Below are positions 15,854 through 25,170 of a DNA stretch of 64,000 nt, in pieces (within the stretch, counting starts at the first letter, position 1; each line of letters begins with the position of its first letter). This stretch comes from Anaerosomatales bacterium (GTDB taxonomy: Bacteria; Actinomycetota; Coriobacteriia; Anaerosomatales; SLCP01), in assembly GCA_029210645.1 (NCBI GenBank), contig JARGFT010000009.1:14169-78168 (forward strand). Reading direction: 5' to 3'. Position numbers and translations under genes: made by a program. The notes beneath the pieces were generated by a model, which saw nothing but the letters and a program-made list of their open reading frames with translations, made no database searches and was not told the DNA's origin.

Positions 15854-17278
15854 CTAGGGTGCGAGCGGCAGCCGGAGCGTGAAGAGCGTGCCCCCACCGG
15901 GCCTGCGCTCGGCGGTGACCAGACCGCCGTGGCGCTCGACGATCTCCTTGACGATCGCAAGCCCGATCCCCAGACCGCCCGTAGAGGTGTCCCGCGCCGA
16001 GTCGGCACGCCAGAAGCGCGAGAAGACCCGGTCGGTGTCCTCCTCGGCGATCCCGATCCCGGTGTCGGCGACCCGGACCACGGCGCGGTCTCCCTCCGCA
16101 CGCAGGCTCACGTCGACGCGCCCGCCCTCGGGCGTGTAGCGCGCGGCGTTGGAGAGCAGGTTGCCCATCGCCTGGGTGAGGCGGTCAGCATCGCCGAGGA
16201 TGCGCACGCCGGTGGCAAGCTCCTCAACGAGTTCGAGCTCGCACGACTCGATGAGCACGCGGTGGGCGTCGAGCGCCGCGCGCACGGGCAAGTCGGCCGG
16301 AAGCGGCTCGCTTCGCATCGGCACCGTGCCGCGCTCGAGGCGCGTGAGCTCGAGGATGCCGTCGGCCAGACGCGCGAGGCGCACGGTCTCATCGCGCACG
16401 ACCGCCAGGCGCTCGTCGTCGGCGGGCAGGACACCGTCCTGCATCGCCTCGACGGTCGCCTGAATCGCCATGAGTGGCGTGCGGAGTTCGTGCGCGACGT
16501 CGGCCGTCAGGCGCCGCTCGAGTTCGCGGTCGGCCTCGATCGCGTCGGCCATCTCGTCGAAGGTGGTGCCGAGCAACCCGATCGCGTCGTCGCCACGGAC
16601 GCCGCTCCGCGCGTCGCGCGCTCCAGAGCGTAGTGCCTCGGCGGTCTCGGTAATCCGGTCGATGGGCCGGACGAGTCCGGCGGCGAAGACGAGGCCGGCA
16701 AGGGACGCGAAGGCCACGGCGAACAACCCGGCGGCGGCCAGGCCGTAGAAGCTCGAGCGCCTGAACGCGATATCGTTCTCGCTCATAAGTCCCTGTGGCG
16801 AGAGCGGCCAGACCCTGACGATGCCCACCACCTCGCCCGAGACCACGACCGGAGCCGTCTCGACCTGACCGGTGGGCTCCGTGACCCCGGTGGGGAACTG
16901 CCGATGAACACCCTCGGCAAGGCCGCCCATGACGGAGTCGTCGTAGATGACATCACCCTGCGGGTCGAGCACCTGCAGTCCCAGCCCGCTCATGATGCCG
17001 AAGCGCGGCATCTGCGCGAACGCCTCGAGCGTCCATCCGCCGGCGTCCTCGTAGAAGCGCGAGAGCATCGAGGCCGCACCTGCCGACGTGTTCTGGAGTC
17101 CCTCACGCACGTAGGCATCGAACTGCGCTGCCCACACCGTGCTCAGGATGACGGCCGCAAGACCTGCCGTGAGCAGGGCGACTCCCGCGAAGGCGAGCGC
17201 CACGCGGCGGGTGAGGCGCCCGCGCGCCAGACCGAATCCGGACGTGAGCCCGGACACACTGCTGGCGAGGACGGGCAC
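15854..17278 (-). CDS. Sensor histidine kinase with HAMP domain
   Basis: A 474-residue membrane kinase: helix about 27-50, periplasmic sensor to about 170, second helix about 180-205, HAMP, then HisKA with DVAHELRTPLMAIQ (His near residue 263), N-box GNLLSNAARYTPEGG, G1 VADTGIGIAEED and G2 GGLGIGLAIVKEIVERHGG. GTG 17278 overlaps the stop codon of the response-regulator gene by one base (TAGTG), so the two are co-translated. The periplasmic domain gives no clue to the signal. Confidence 0.95.
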   Translation of the reverse strand: MPVLASSVSGLTSGFGLARGRLTRRVALAFAGVALLTAGLAAVILSTVWAAQFDAYVREGLQNTSAGAASMLSRFYEDAGGWTLEAFAQMPRFGIMSGLGLQVLDPQGDVIYDDSVMGGLAEGVHRQFPTGVTEPTGQVETAPVVVSGEVVGIVRVWPLSPQGLMSENDIAFRRSSFYGLAAAGLFAVAFASLAGLVFAAGLVRPIDRITETAEALRSGARDARSGVRGDDAIGLLGTTFDEMADAIEADRELERRLTADVAHELRTPLMAIQATVEAMQDGVLPADDERLAVVRDETVRLARLADGILELTRLERGTVPMRSEPLPADLPVRAALDAHRVLIESCELELVEELATGVRILGDADRLTQAMGNLLSNAARYTPEGGRVDVSLRAEGDRAVVRVADTGIGIAEEDTDRVFSRFWRADSARDTSTGGLGIGLAIVKEIVERHGGLVTAERRPGGGTLFTLRLPLAP

Positions 17279-17988
17279 TAGCCCTCCTCGGCCTGCGGCG
17301 CCTCGAAGCGGTAGCCGACGCCGTGCACGGTCCAGATGAAGCGGGGCTCACGCGGGTCGTCGTGGATCTTGGCCCGCAGGTTCTTCACGTGGCTGTCGAT
17401 GGTCCGCTCGTAGCCCTCGAAGTCGTAGCCGAGGACCTTCTCGACGAGCTCCATACGCGTGTAGACGCGGCCCGGATAGCGCGCAAGGGTCACGAGCAGC
17501 TTGAACTCGCTCGCAGTCAGATCGAGCTCCTCGCCGTTCAGGAACGTCTTGTGGCCTGCGACGTCGATCACGAGATCTCCGAAGTCGAGGCGGTCGCGCT
17601 GCGGCTCCTCGTCGGCGCGGGCACGGCGCAGGAGCGCACGCACGCGGGCGACAAGTTCGCGGGGCGAGAACGGCTTGACGAGGTAGTCGTCGGCGCCCAG
17701 TTCCAGACCGGCGATGCGGTCCTCGGTCTCGCCCTTGGCAGTGAGCATGATGATCGGCACGTCGGAGGTGTCTCGGATCGAGCGGCAGACCTCTTCGCCG
17801 CTGATCTTGGGAAGCATCAGATCGAGCACCACCACGTCAAAGCGGTGCTTCTCGAACTCGGTGAGCGCTATCTCGCCGTCGGCCGCCGGTGTGACCCAGT
17901 AGCCCTCACGTTCGAGGTACGCACTCACGGCATCGCGGATCGCCTTCTCGTCCTCGACGAGTAGGATCCGGCGTGCAGGGTTGGTCAT
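17278..17988 (-). CDS. OmpR/PhoB-family response regulator
   Basis: The 236-residue protein has a receiver domain (acidic VEDE, phosphoacceptor Asp56 in VVVLDLMLP, Thr in IMLTAKGE, Lys in YLVKPFSPREL) and a winged-helix DNA-binding domain (LDLTASEFKLLVTLARYPG, DSHVKNLRAKI). Two adjacent ATGs (17991, 17988) follow AGGAGGG; 17988 has the better spacing. It pairs with the histidine kinase that overlaps it downstream. Confidence 0.95.
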   Translation of the reverse strand: MTNPARRILLVEDEKAIRDAVSAYLEREGYWVTPAADGEIALTEFEKHRFDVVVLDLMLPKISGEEVCRSIRDTSDVPIIMLTAKGETEDRIAGLELGADDYLVKPFSPRELVARVRALLRRARADEEPQRDRLDFGDLVIDVAGHKTFLNGEELDLTASEFKLLVTLARYPGRVYTRMELVEKVLGYDFEGYERTIDSHVKNLRAKIHDDPREPRFIWTVHGVGYRFEAPQAEEG

Positions 17989-18096
17989 CATGTCCCTCCT
18001 GTACTGCGCGAACAGGTCCGACAATGCAAAGTCTAGACCCTGGAAGCGACCCTCGCACGGATACACGGGAACTCCATACCCGCGCGAAGCGGGGAG

Positions 18097-18903
18097 TCAG
18101 GCGGTGCGCAGTGCCTCGGCAAGCGTCGCCGGCAGCCCGGCGGCGATGACCGCCCCGGCGACTGACTCGACATCGTAGGAGACGCGACGGATGACGAGGC
18201 CGACCCAGGTGTTGGTGCTGCCTGCGAGTGCGGCGTAGTGATCATCTGCCGCAGCGGCCCCCACCTCGTCGGCGGTGCCGATGAGTAGCTCGACCCAGCA
18301 GGCACGCGGGTCCCCGTCCTTGGGCTTGCCGACCGAGCCGGAGTTGACGTAGTGGACGAGCGGGCTGCCCGTGTCGTCGGGGTCGACCCGAAACGAGCGA
18401 TGATACGGGATGTGCACATGTCCGCAGCACACCACGTCGGCCTGCGCCTCACCGGCAAGCCGTGCGAGCTGCTTCTCGCCGCGATCGGGCATGAGGTACT
18501 CGTTGATGCGCCGCGGGCTCCCGTGCGTCAGCAGGACGCGGACTCCCGCCTCCTCGAGACGGATCTCCGTATGCAGCGACAGCAGCCACTGCGCGTCCGC
18601 GTCGCCGACGGATCTCTCGGTGAACGCGTAGCTCGCAGCGCCGTCCGAGACCGCCTGTTCGGTCGCGTAGTAGCAGCCGCATGACCCGCTTTGGTCACCC
18701 ACGCCCTGATCGTAGTTGCCGCGGATGACCGGGTCGCCGGTCGCTCGTACCATCTCGATCACACCGGCAGGATCCGGACCGTAGCCGACCAGGTCACCGA
18801 GGCAGTAGCGCTCGGCGGGGCCGTTCGCCTCAAGATCGGCGAGCACCGCCGCGAGCGCGGTGGTGTTGCCGTGTATGTCCGAGTAGAGCGCGATGCGCCG
18901 CAC
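18097..18903 (-). CDS. Metallophosphoesterase (calcineurin-like)
   Basis: The 268-residue protein has all dinuclear-metal motifs: SDIHGN, GDLVGYGPDP, GNYD, LTHGSP and CCGHVHIP. The YfcE/ApaH-like relatives hydrolyse phosphodiesters or phosphoproteins; the substrate here is unknown. The insert GDQSGSCGCYY and a hydrophilic C-terminal extension are features of actinobacterial members. GTG 18903 is preceded by GGAGGAGA. Confidence 0.88.
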   Translation of the reverse strand: MRRIALYSDIHGNTTALAAVLADLEANGPAERYCLGDLVGYGPDPAGVIEMVRATGDPVIRGNYDQGVGDQSGSCGCYYATEQAVSDGAASYAFTERSVGDADAQWLLSLHTEIRLEEAGVRVLLTHGSPRRINEYLMPDRGEKQLARLAGEAQADVVCCGHVHIPYHRSFRVDPDDTGSPLVHYVNSGSVGKPKDGDPRACWVELLIGTADEVGAAAADDHYAALAGSTNTWVGLVIRRVSYDVESVAGAVIAAGLPATLAEALRTA

Positions 18904-18927
18904 GATGCGTCTCCTCCGTCGGGCGGT

Positions 18928-20187
18928 CTACGGCAGGTATCCCGCTCCCCTGAGCGCGAGCCCGATCGCCGCCTCGTTGGTGAGCGCGGGATCGTACTCG
19001 ATGCGCATGAGCAGCGTCGCCTCGTGAAGAGCCGCGTGAGCCACCCCCGGCACCTGCCGCAGCGCCTCGAACATCTTCGGGGCCTCCTCCGAGGGCGGAC
19101 ACTCGCAGCCGATCTGCACGTTGAGCTCCAACGAACTCTCGCTCGATGCCGTGCTGATGCGCTGGGTGATCCATCCATCGGCGCTCTCGGTGACGCCGAT
19201 CTGTCCCTGCTGCCCGCCGAGGATGACGGCCGCGATGATGCCGACCACAAGGACGCCGGCGATGATCACGAGTCGCTGCGGGGTGAGCCAGCCGGGCGAT
19301 GGGGAGATGATCTCGGGCTCGGACTCGAGCTCGGAGACCGCCTCGGACTCCAGCACAGCGGGCTCGACGACACCGCCGTCCTCCGAGAGTGCGACCGCAT
19401 CGCCCTCGATCTCCTCCACCCCGGTGCCGCGTGAGCGCGCCCGGGAGGCGAGCACCATGAGCACCGCTCCAGCAAGGACTGCGGCGATAAGGACGATGAC
19501 CAGGGGCGGGACCTCGGCCGATCCCGACGGTGACCCTCCGGCCGCTGCGGCAGGCGGCGCGCTGATCTCACGATAGTCGAGGGAGAACGCAATCGGGTCG
19601 CCAGCGGACATCTCGCCTAGCTCGCGGTAGTAGTAGGTGTAGCCCTGCGGTCCCTGCGCGCTCAAGACGTTGTCGGGCAGCGCCGCGGCCTGAGTACCGG
19701 GCGCAAGGCCGATGGCCACGCGGACCATCTCGGCGTCGGTCGGCGCGTTGACCTCGAATGCACCCGTGAAGGTGTCACCCTCTGCAGGGGTAACGGCGCC
19801 GGGGAAGGAGACTTCAACCTGACCGATGCGGGAGTTGTTCATCTCGAGCACGGCAACGGTGACGCCGTCACGGGTCTCGATGGTCGCCGGGGCCTCCTCG
19901 TCCTCCTCGATCGACTGGCCGACGATCTCACCGGACCACTCGACGATCGAGCCCTCCGGGACCGGCAGCGCCAGCTCGGCGGGCAGCTCCGTGCCTTCAG
20001 GAAGCTGGCCTGCCACGAGCAGGAGTGGGTTGCCCGTGCCCTGCGAGGTGACCAGGAGCGTGAAGTCCATGTTGGCAAGCGGCGCGGCGGCCGCGCTCAG
20101 CGGCACCGTGAGGGTCAGGACCAAAGCTACGGCGATCGTCGTGGCGAGTGGCGCTCGCAGGCGCGCAGCAACCGGTCGTACGAGCAT
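18928..20187 (-). CDS. Exported membrane protein with C-terminal HMA-like domain
   Basis: The 419-residue protein has a signal peptide (about 1-36), an exported beta-rich domain (about 37-205), a membrane helix (about 228-248), an acidic linker, another helix (about 309-329) and a C-terminal domain of about 75 residues resembling heavy-metal-associated (HMA) domains: a CEC cysteine pair, VPGVAHAALHEATLLMRIEYDPA and the final GLALRGAGYL. The usual GMTCxxC is altered to CEC. If the first domain is exported, two helices put the HMA-like domain outside too. Function unknown; metal binding or sensing is inference. SD GGAGGTGACC precedes ATG 20187. Confidence 0.7.
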   Translation of the reverse strand: MLVRPVAARLRAPLATTIAVALVLTLTVPLSAAAAPLANMDFTLLVTSQGTGNPLLLVAGQLPEGTELPAELALPVPEGSIVEWSGEIVGQSIEEDEEAPATIETRDGVTVAVLEMNNSRIGQVEVSFPGAVTPAEGDTFTGAFEVNAPTDAEMVRVAIGLAPGTQAAALPDNVLSAQGPQGYTYYYRELGEMSAGDPIAFSLDYREISAPPAAAAGGSPSGSAEVPPLVIVLIAAVLAGAVLMVLASRARSRGTGVEEIEGDAVALSEDGGVVEPAVLESEAVSELESEPEIISPSPGWLTPQRLVIIAGVLVVGIIAAVILGGQQGQIGVTESADGWITQRISTASSESSLELNVQIGCECPPSEEAPKMFEALRQVPGVAHAALHEATLLMRIEYDPALTNEAAIGLALRGAGYLP

Positions 20188-20409
20188 GGGTCACCTCCGG
20201 AACACGGGACGGACGCCGTCCCTCGGCCTTCGTCTTCAGGTCGCTGGCGGCGCGGGCATATGCGTAGCCACAACGCCTCCGGTCGTGCTACAAGCGAGGG
20301 GCATGCCGCCGGCACGCCCCCGCACGGGGGAGAAACCCGTGGCACGCAGAATACCATGTCAGGGCCGGGTACCCGACCCGCAGCTGTCGCCCGGAGGAGA
20401 ATCCCCACA
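20188..20409. promoter_or_regulatory. Divergent promoter region with two dyads
   Basis: Between divergent genes lie two dyads: GGGACGG-ACG-CCGTCCC (20204-20220), perfect 7-bp arms next to the SD of the minus-strand gene, and GGGGCATGCCG-C-CGGCACGCCCC (20298-20320), 11-bp arms with one mismatch. They could be operators or leader hairpins. No known riboswitch consensus was recognised. Confidence 0.35.
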
Positions 20410-21963
20410 ATGTCACTGTACGTCACGGTCTTCCTGTGCGGCGCCTCGCTCATGGGCCTCGAACTCGCGGGCGCCCGCATCCTCGCTCCTGCGATGGGTA
20501 ACTCGATCTTCGTGTGGGGCAGCGTCATCTCGAGCTTCATGCTGGCGCTCTCTGTCGGCTACTTCCTGGGCGGCATCATCGCCGACCGGTTCGGCACGCG
20601 GCGAACCCTCGGCGTGGTTGTCGCCTCCGCGGGCGTGCTCACCGTCGTCTCGCCCCTCGTCGTGGCAGCCGTGCTCCCGGCCACAGCCGAGCTCGGCCCC
20701 CGGCTCGGCCCGCTGACCGCGACCACCATCGCATTCTTCGGCCCTGCGCTGCTGCTGGCCATGGTCTCGCCCATCGGCGTGCGCGCCGCCTCGGCAAGCG
20801 GGCTCGGGCACATCGGTCGCTCGGCCGGCAGCCTGTATGCGGTCTCGACCGGGGGCAGCATCGTCGGCACGCTCGCTACCTCCTTCTGGCTGATTCCCAT
20901 GCTGCAGACCGGGCCGCTCATCGTGGGCATCGGGATCCTGCTCGCATGCACGGCGATCGTCACGCTCGCACTGCCGGTCGCCCCGAGGCCCGCGCCGTTC
21001 GAACTGGCCGGGCGGACGTGGACCACCGCGGTGGCCGGGATCGTCGTGCTCGGGGTGCTGCTGGGAAGCGGCATCCTGATGAGCATCGCCGAGCCCGGCG
21101 ATGTGGCCGAGGACGGCTCGGCCGTGCTCTTCAGGCGCGACACGCAGTACCATCGCATTCTGGTCACGGAGGCCGACGGCGAGCGCACGCTGCGCTTCGA
21201 CCGCTCCCGGCAGACGTCGGTCGACGTCAACGATCCGGTCATCAGCAAGATCCGCTACCCGGACTATCTGCACCTGGCGTTCGCCGCCAACCCGGGTGCC
21301 GAGCGCGTGCTCGTGCTCGGTCTTGGCGGAGGAGCGCTACCCGCCCGGATGCTGCGCGACTACCCCGAGGTCCGGGTGGACTCGGTCGAGATCGACCCTG
21401 TGGTCGTCGACGTTGCGCAACGCTTCTTCGCGCTGCCCGAGGACGAGCGGCTGCGGGTCTATGTCGAGGACGCGCGCCGCTACGTGCAGAGGACCGGCGA
21501 GCGCTACGACATCATCGTGGTCGACTGCTACCACGCCGACGCGCTGCCCTTCCACCTGACCACGCAGGAGTTCTTCGAGGAGATCGACGACGTGCTCGAG
21601 CCCGGCGGCGTCGTGGCCTACAACATCATCTCGGCGGTCGAAGGGGAGCGCAGCGATCTCTTCCGCAGCCTGTACCGGACCGCCGGGACGGTCTGGGACC
21701 ACCTCTGGATCTTCCCGGTCTCGCGCGGCGGGCAGGCCGAGTCGATGAGGGCCAACCGCAACATCGTGCTGCTCGCGACGGACACGCGCATGAGCGAGGC
21801 AGAGCTGCTCGGACGGATCGAGAACCGCCTCGACGGGCGCGTGAAGGTCGACGGGTTCGAGCGGTTCGGCGAGAGCCTCTACCGGGGCCTCGTGGAGCAG
21901 GGCGACGTACCCGTGCTGACCGACACCTACGCGCCGACCGACTCGCTCATCCGGGTCAACTGA
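20410..21963 (+). CDS. Membrane-fused spermidine synthase-like protein
   Basis: The 517-residue protein starts at ATG 20410 after CGGAGGAGAA. The first 230 residues hold about seven to eight helices of the type found fused to bacterial spermidine-synthase-like domains. The C-terminal half is a Rossmann-type aminopropyltransferase/methyltransferase domain: VLVLGLGGGALPARML, VDSVEIDPVVVDVAQRFF, VYVEDARRYV and IIVVDCYHADALPFHLTT. The motif DCYHADALP replaces the canonical polyamine-site DSTDPxGPA, so true spermidine synthesis is doubtful; the substrate is unknown. Confidence 0.82.
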   Translation: MSLYVTVFLCGASLMGLELAGARILAPAMGNSIFVWGSVISSFMLALSVGYFLGGIIADRFGTRRTLGVVVASAGVLTVVSPLVVAAVLPATAELGPRLGPLTATTIAFFGPALLLAMVSPIGVRAASASGLGHIGRSAGSLYAVSTGGSIVGTLATSFWLIPMLQTGPLIVGIGILLACTAIVTLALPVAPRPAPFELAGRTWTTAVAGIVVLGVLLGSGILMSIAEPGDVAEDGSAVLFRRDTQYHRILVTEADGERTLRFDRSRQTSVDVNDPVISKIRYPDYLHLAFAANPGAERVLVLGLGGGALPARMLRDYPEVRVDSVEIDPVVVDVAQRFFALPEDERLRVYVEDARRYVQRTGERYDIIVVDCYHADALPFHLTTQEFFEEIDDVLEPGGVVAYNIISAVEGERSDLFRSLYRTAGTVWDHLWIFPVSRGGQAESMRANRNIVLLATDTRMSEAELLGRIENRLDGRVKVDGFERFGESLYRGLVEQGDVPVLTDTYAPTDSLIRVN

Positions 21964-21989
21964 CCTCCGGGAGCCCGCGGGGTAGCCCG

Positions 21990-22985
21990 CTACTCGGCTC
22001 CGGCCAGCGATTCCTCCTGCGGACAGATCCGCTCCCGCACGCGCTCCATCCCGCGTGGACAGCGGTTGCCCCACCCGTCGAGATACGCGCCCTCGCGCAG
22101 CACGATCACGACCTCGCAGTCGTTCGGACACCCGCCGCACTCCTCGCCGACCGTCTCGAAGGTCACGTCGCGCACGCCGAAGCTGAACGGGGCCTCCAGG
22201 CCACTGTCGCGAGCGACGAGCGCCACGCCGAGCGCACCCATGAGGTGTCCGTCGTCGTCGACCTGGATCTCGTGACCGGTCGCCTTCTCGAACGCGCGCA
22301 CCACGCCGACGTTCTTACTCACGCCGCCCTGGAAGACGATCGGCCCGAGTACCTCCTTGCCCTTGCCGACGTTGTTGAGGTAGTTGCCCACGATCGCGTC
22401 GCACAGCCCTGCGATGATGTCATCGAGCTTGTGGCCGATCTGCGCCTTGTGCACGAGGTCGGACTCGGCAAAGACCGTGCAGCGCCCGGCTATCTTGGTG
22501 GGGCGCTTCGAGCGCAGCGCATGCTCTCCGAAGTCCTCGACCGGCACGTCGAGCCGTCGGGCCTGTGAGGAGAGGAAGGAGCCGGTCCCCGCGGCACAGA
22601 GGGTGTTCATCGCGTAGTCGACCGGCACGCCGTCGCGCACGATGATGATCTTGGAGTCCTGACCACCGATCTCGAAGATCGTGCGGACGTCGGGGTGGCG
22701 CGAGAGCGTGCCGACCGCGTGCGCGGTGATCTCGTTCTTGACGACCTGGGCACCGAGTACCGCACCGGTGAGCTCGCGTGCCGAGCCGGTCGTGCCGACC
22801 GACACAACCTCGACTGCGTCGCCGTCGACCTGCGTCTCGAGTTCGGTAAGCACGCGCTTGACCGCACGCACCGGATTGCCCTCGGTCCACAGGTAGGAGC
22901 GAGCGAGCACCTCGCCGTCCGAGTCGATGACGACGCCTTTGGTCGAGATCGAGCCCACGTCGACTCCCAGGTAGACCTTGCTCAC
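21990..22985 (-). CDS. Acyl-CoA dehydratase activase (BadF/HgdC-type ATPase)
   Basis: The 331-residue protein belongs to the ASKHA-fold activators that inject an ATP-driven electron into 2-hydroxyacyl-CoA dehydratases, benzoyl-CoA reductases or double-cubane proteins. It has the phosphate loop GVDVGSISTKGVVID, GGQDSK, and the [4Fe-4S] cysteines in MNTLCAAGTGSFL and IAGRCTVFAESD. The extra C-terminal segment (GGCPNDCEV, NRCPRGM) is unlike plain HgdC. It overlaps the upstream dehydratase-like gene by four bases (ATGA), so the three genes form one operon in oxygen-sensitive metabolism. Confidence 0.9.
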   Translation of the reverse strand: MSKVYLGVDVGSISTKGVVIDSDGEVLARSYLWTEGNPVRAVKRVLTELETQVDGDAVEVVSVGTTGSARELTGAVLGAQVVKNEITAHAVGTLSRHPDVRTIFEIGGQDSKIIIVRDGVPVDYAMNTLCAAGTGSFLSSQARRLDVPVEDFGEHALRSKRPTKIAGRCTVFAESDLVHKAQIGHKLDDIIAGLCDAIVGNYLNNVGKGKEVLGPIVFQGGVSKNVGVVRAFEKATGHEIQVDDDGHLMGALGVALVARDSGLEAPFSFGVRDVTFETVGEECGGCPNDCEVVIVLREGAYLDGWGNRCPRGMERVRERICPQEESLAGAE

Positions 22986-24121
22986 GCCGTGCTCCTCTCT
23001 TCCCCGGAGGCGATCGCACCGGCCGTCCCGGGCCGCTGCCTGCGCATACGCAGCATGTCGCAGAACGCATCCAGCCGGGTCTTGAGCCCGGTCTCAGAGG
23101 TCTGCGCATCATAGGAGATGAACAGGATCGGGAAGGTGTGCTCGCGCGAGAGCCGCTGCAGGGAGGCCATCGCGTTGACCTCGGGCATGCATCCGAACGG
23201 CTTGAGGTGCAGTACGCCGTCGAATCCCTCCTGCATGAGCTGGTAGGTCATCGAGACGCTCTCGGTGCCATCGGCTCCGAGGTGGTAGCGCACGTAATCA
23301 CCGGAGCGTGCGATGAGGTCGTCGACGTGGGCCGGGCCCTTGCGCCCGCCGTGCTCGACCATGTTGCTCACGGTCACGAACCGGTGCACCTCGACCCCGC
23401 GCTTGGCGAGCTCCTTCTCCACGAAGAGGTTCGAGAAAGGCTCCATGAGCACGTACAGCTCACCGACGATGCCGATGCGCAGCAGGTCGTCGGGGCGCTC
23501 GGTGGGAATCGCTTCGAGTTCGCCCAGGTAGCGGCTCTCGATCTCGGCCATGGTACGCATGTCGCGCGCGGTGTCCAGTTCGCCGAGGAACGCCTCGTGG
23601 ACCTCCTCGAACGCCCCGTCCTGCACCTCGAAGCCGGCGTTGCGCCGCACGTAGTCTTCGATGCGATCGAGCGCCTGGGTCTGCCGTAGCGCGAGCTTGT
23701 AGGCTTTGAGCGCTCGCAGCATCGTCAGGCGCGGGTTGACGCGTTTGAAGTCGCCGATGTGATCGCGCAGCTTCCAGCCGCCGAGAAGCCGCACCATGCC
23801 GAAGTCGTATCCCAGGTCGCGCAGGATCGCCTCCTGCACCTCCCCGTAGTACCCGAAGCGGCAGCCGCCGCCCGCCTGGATCAGCAGGTTCGCGCCCTTC
23901 TCGAGCGCCTCGATGTAGTTGCCGAGGTTGTACTTGAACGGGATGCATACGAACTCCGGGCTGTGCCGCGCTCCGACCTCGAGCGTCCGCCGGGTCATCT
24001 TCGGAGGCAGCACGATCTCGCACTCGAGCTGCTCGGCCAGGAGTTTTACCGGGATCGAGTAGTTCCCCATGTGAGGGAAGCTCACCTTGAAGGGGCGGGA
24101 ATCCGGAAGCTGCACGCTCAC
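22982..24121 (-). CDS. 2-hydroxyacyl-CoA dehydratase-like protein (DUF2229/HgdB type), subunit 2
   Basis: The 379-residue protein starts at GTG 24121, overlapping the preceding stop by four bases (GTGA) and preceded by GGAGGTG; a longer in-frame reading is a shadow. The opening VSFPHMGNYSIPVKLL and the cysteine motifs FVCIPFK, GGGCRFGYYGE and PFGCMPEVNAM match the CoA-enzyme activase-related/HgdB-like superfamily, where three cysteines bind a [4Fe-4S] or double-cubane cluster. In many Firmicutes these parts are fused to the activator in one large protein; here they are split. Substrate unknown. Confidence 0.82.
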   Translation of the reverse strand: MSVQLPDSRPFKVSFPHMGNYSIPVKLLAEQLECEIVLPPKMTRRTLEVGARHSPEFVCIPFKYNLGNYIEALEKGANLLIQAGGGCRFGYYGEVQEAILRDLGYDFGMVRLLGGWKLRDHIGDFKRVNPRLTMLRALKAYKLALRQTQALDRIEDYVRRNAGFEVQDGAFEEVHEAFLGELDTARDMRTMAEIESRYLGELEAIPTERPDDLLRIGIVGELYVLMEPFSNLFVEKELAKRGVEVHRFVTVSNMVEHGGRKGPAHVDDLIARSGDYVRYHLGADGTESVSMTYQLMQEGFDGVLHLKPFGCMPEVNAMASLQRLSREHTFPILFISYDAQTSETGLKTRLDAFCDMLRMRRQRPGTAGAIASGEERSTA

Positions 24122-25053
24122 CGCGCAGCACCTCCGGCCATGGTGCGCCGCTTGCCCGCTTCGATGAGATCGATGAAGCTCTCGAGCCGCGTCTGTAGCC
24201 CGGCTTCGCTCTGCAGCTCGTCGAGCACGAGCATGATCGACGGGGTGCCCTTCACGCGCCGCATGCAGAGCTCGGTCATGAGCGAGTCTGGCCCGCACGG
24301 GAAGGTGACGAGGAAGATGATGCCGTCAACTCGCTCCCGGTACGACTCCAAAGCGCCGAGCAGCTCCTTGTTGTAGGTCCACGGGATGTCCTTGGACACG
24401 AGTTTGGCAAGCGTGCGGGCCTTGGCCGTGTCGTGGAACTCCGAGCTCACCACCTCGACACCGTTCTTGCCGAGGAAGTCGACGATCGGCTTGCCGAGCA
24501 TGTCGTCGTAGAGGTTGTACGCGTGGCCCACCACGAGCACCTTCATGCCCGGGCGCGCAAGCACCTCCTCCTGCTGCTCGTCGAGCCGGGCCGTGTAGCG
24601 CAGGTGCTCGCTCGCCGCGTGATCGTAGGCGCGGCGCACCTTGCGCCGGTTCGGCTCGAACGTCTCGCCCACACGGCACAGCTCGGGGCGCTGGCGGATG
24701 CCATTCTTCACGTCGACGTTGTACTCGAGCAGGCGGATCCCCGGCACCGAGTTGCGGGCGACATCGTAGGCGCCGAGAAACTTCACGCACGCGGTCTCGT
24801 CCTTGGCAAGCGTCACGATCCGCGGCACCAGGATGTAATCGGCCTTGTCGCGCAGGGCATCAACGTGGCCGAGGAAGAGTTTGACCGGCACGCACGTCTC
24901 GTCGACTGCGAGCTCGATGCCGCGCGCCAGTATGGCCCGGTTGCTCTGCGGGCTCGTCACGGTTTCGACGTCGAGCGCGCCGAAGAACGTCTCCCACAAC
25001 ACGTGATACTTGTGAAAGAGCAGTGATCTCGGCAGTCCGACCGTGGCGTGCAC
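24118..25053 (-). CDS. 2-hydroxyacyl-CoA dehydratase-like protein, subunit 1
   Basis: The 311-residue protein starts at GTG 25053 behind GAGGAGG; ATVGLPRSLLFHKYHVLWE is the typical beginning of this family. Cysteine motifs DETCVPVKLFLGHV, DETACVKFLG and TFPCGPDSL are likely cluster ligands. It is paralogous to the next gene and forms an operon with it and the activator. The pair may be a dehydratase, a reductase or a double-cubane protein; context gives no substrate. Confidence 0.82.
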   Translation of the reverse strand: MHATVGLPRSLLFHKYHVLWETFFGALDVETVTSPQSNRAILARGIELAVDETCVPVKLFLGHVDALRDKADYILVPRIVTLAKDETACVKFLGAYDVARNSVPGIRLLEYNVDVKNGIRQRPELCRVGETFEPNRRKVRRAYDHAASEHLRYTARLDEQQEEVLARPGMKVLVVGHAYNLYDDMLGKPIVDFLGKNGVEVVSSEFHDTAKARTLAKLVSKDIPWTYNKELLGALESYRERVDGIIFLVTFPCGPDSLMTELCMRRVKGTPSIMLVLDELQSEAGLQTRLESFIDLIEAGKRRTMAGGAAR

Positions 25054-25170
25054 GGGAAGGGGCCTCCTCGGTAGGCTTCGGTCACTCTCTGCCTGCGCTG
25101 TGTGTGGGTAGTGTACCCGCATCGGTGTCACGGGAGCGTGAGAAGTCGCCGACGGGAGCGATCGACTCCG

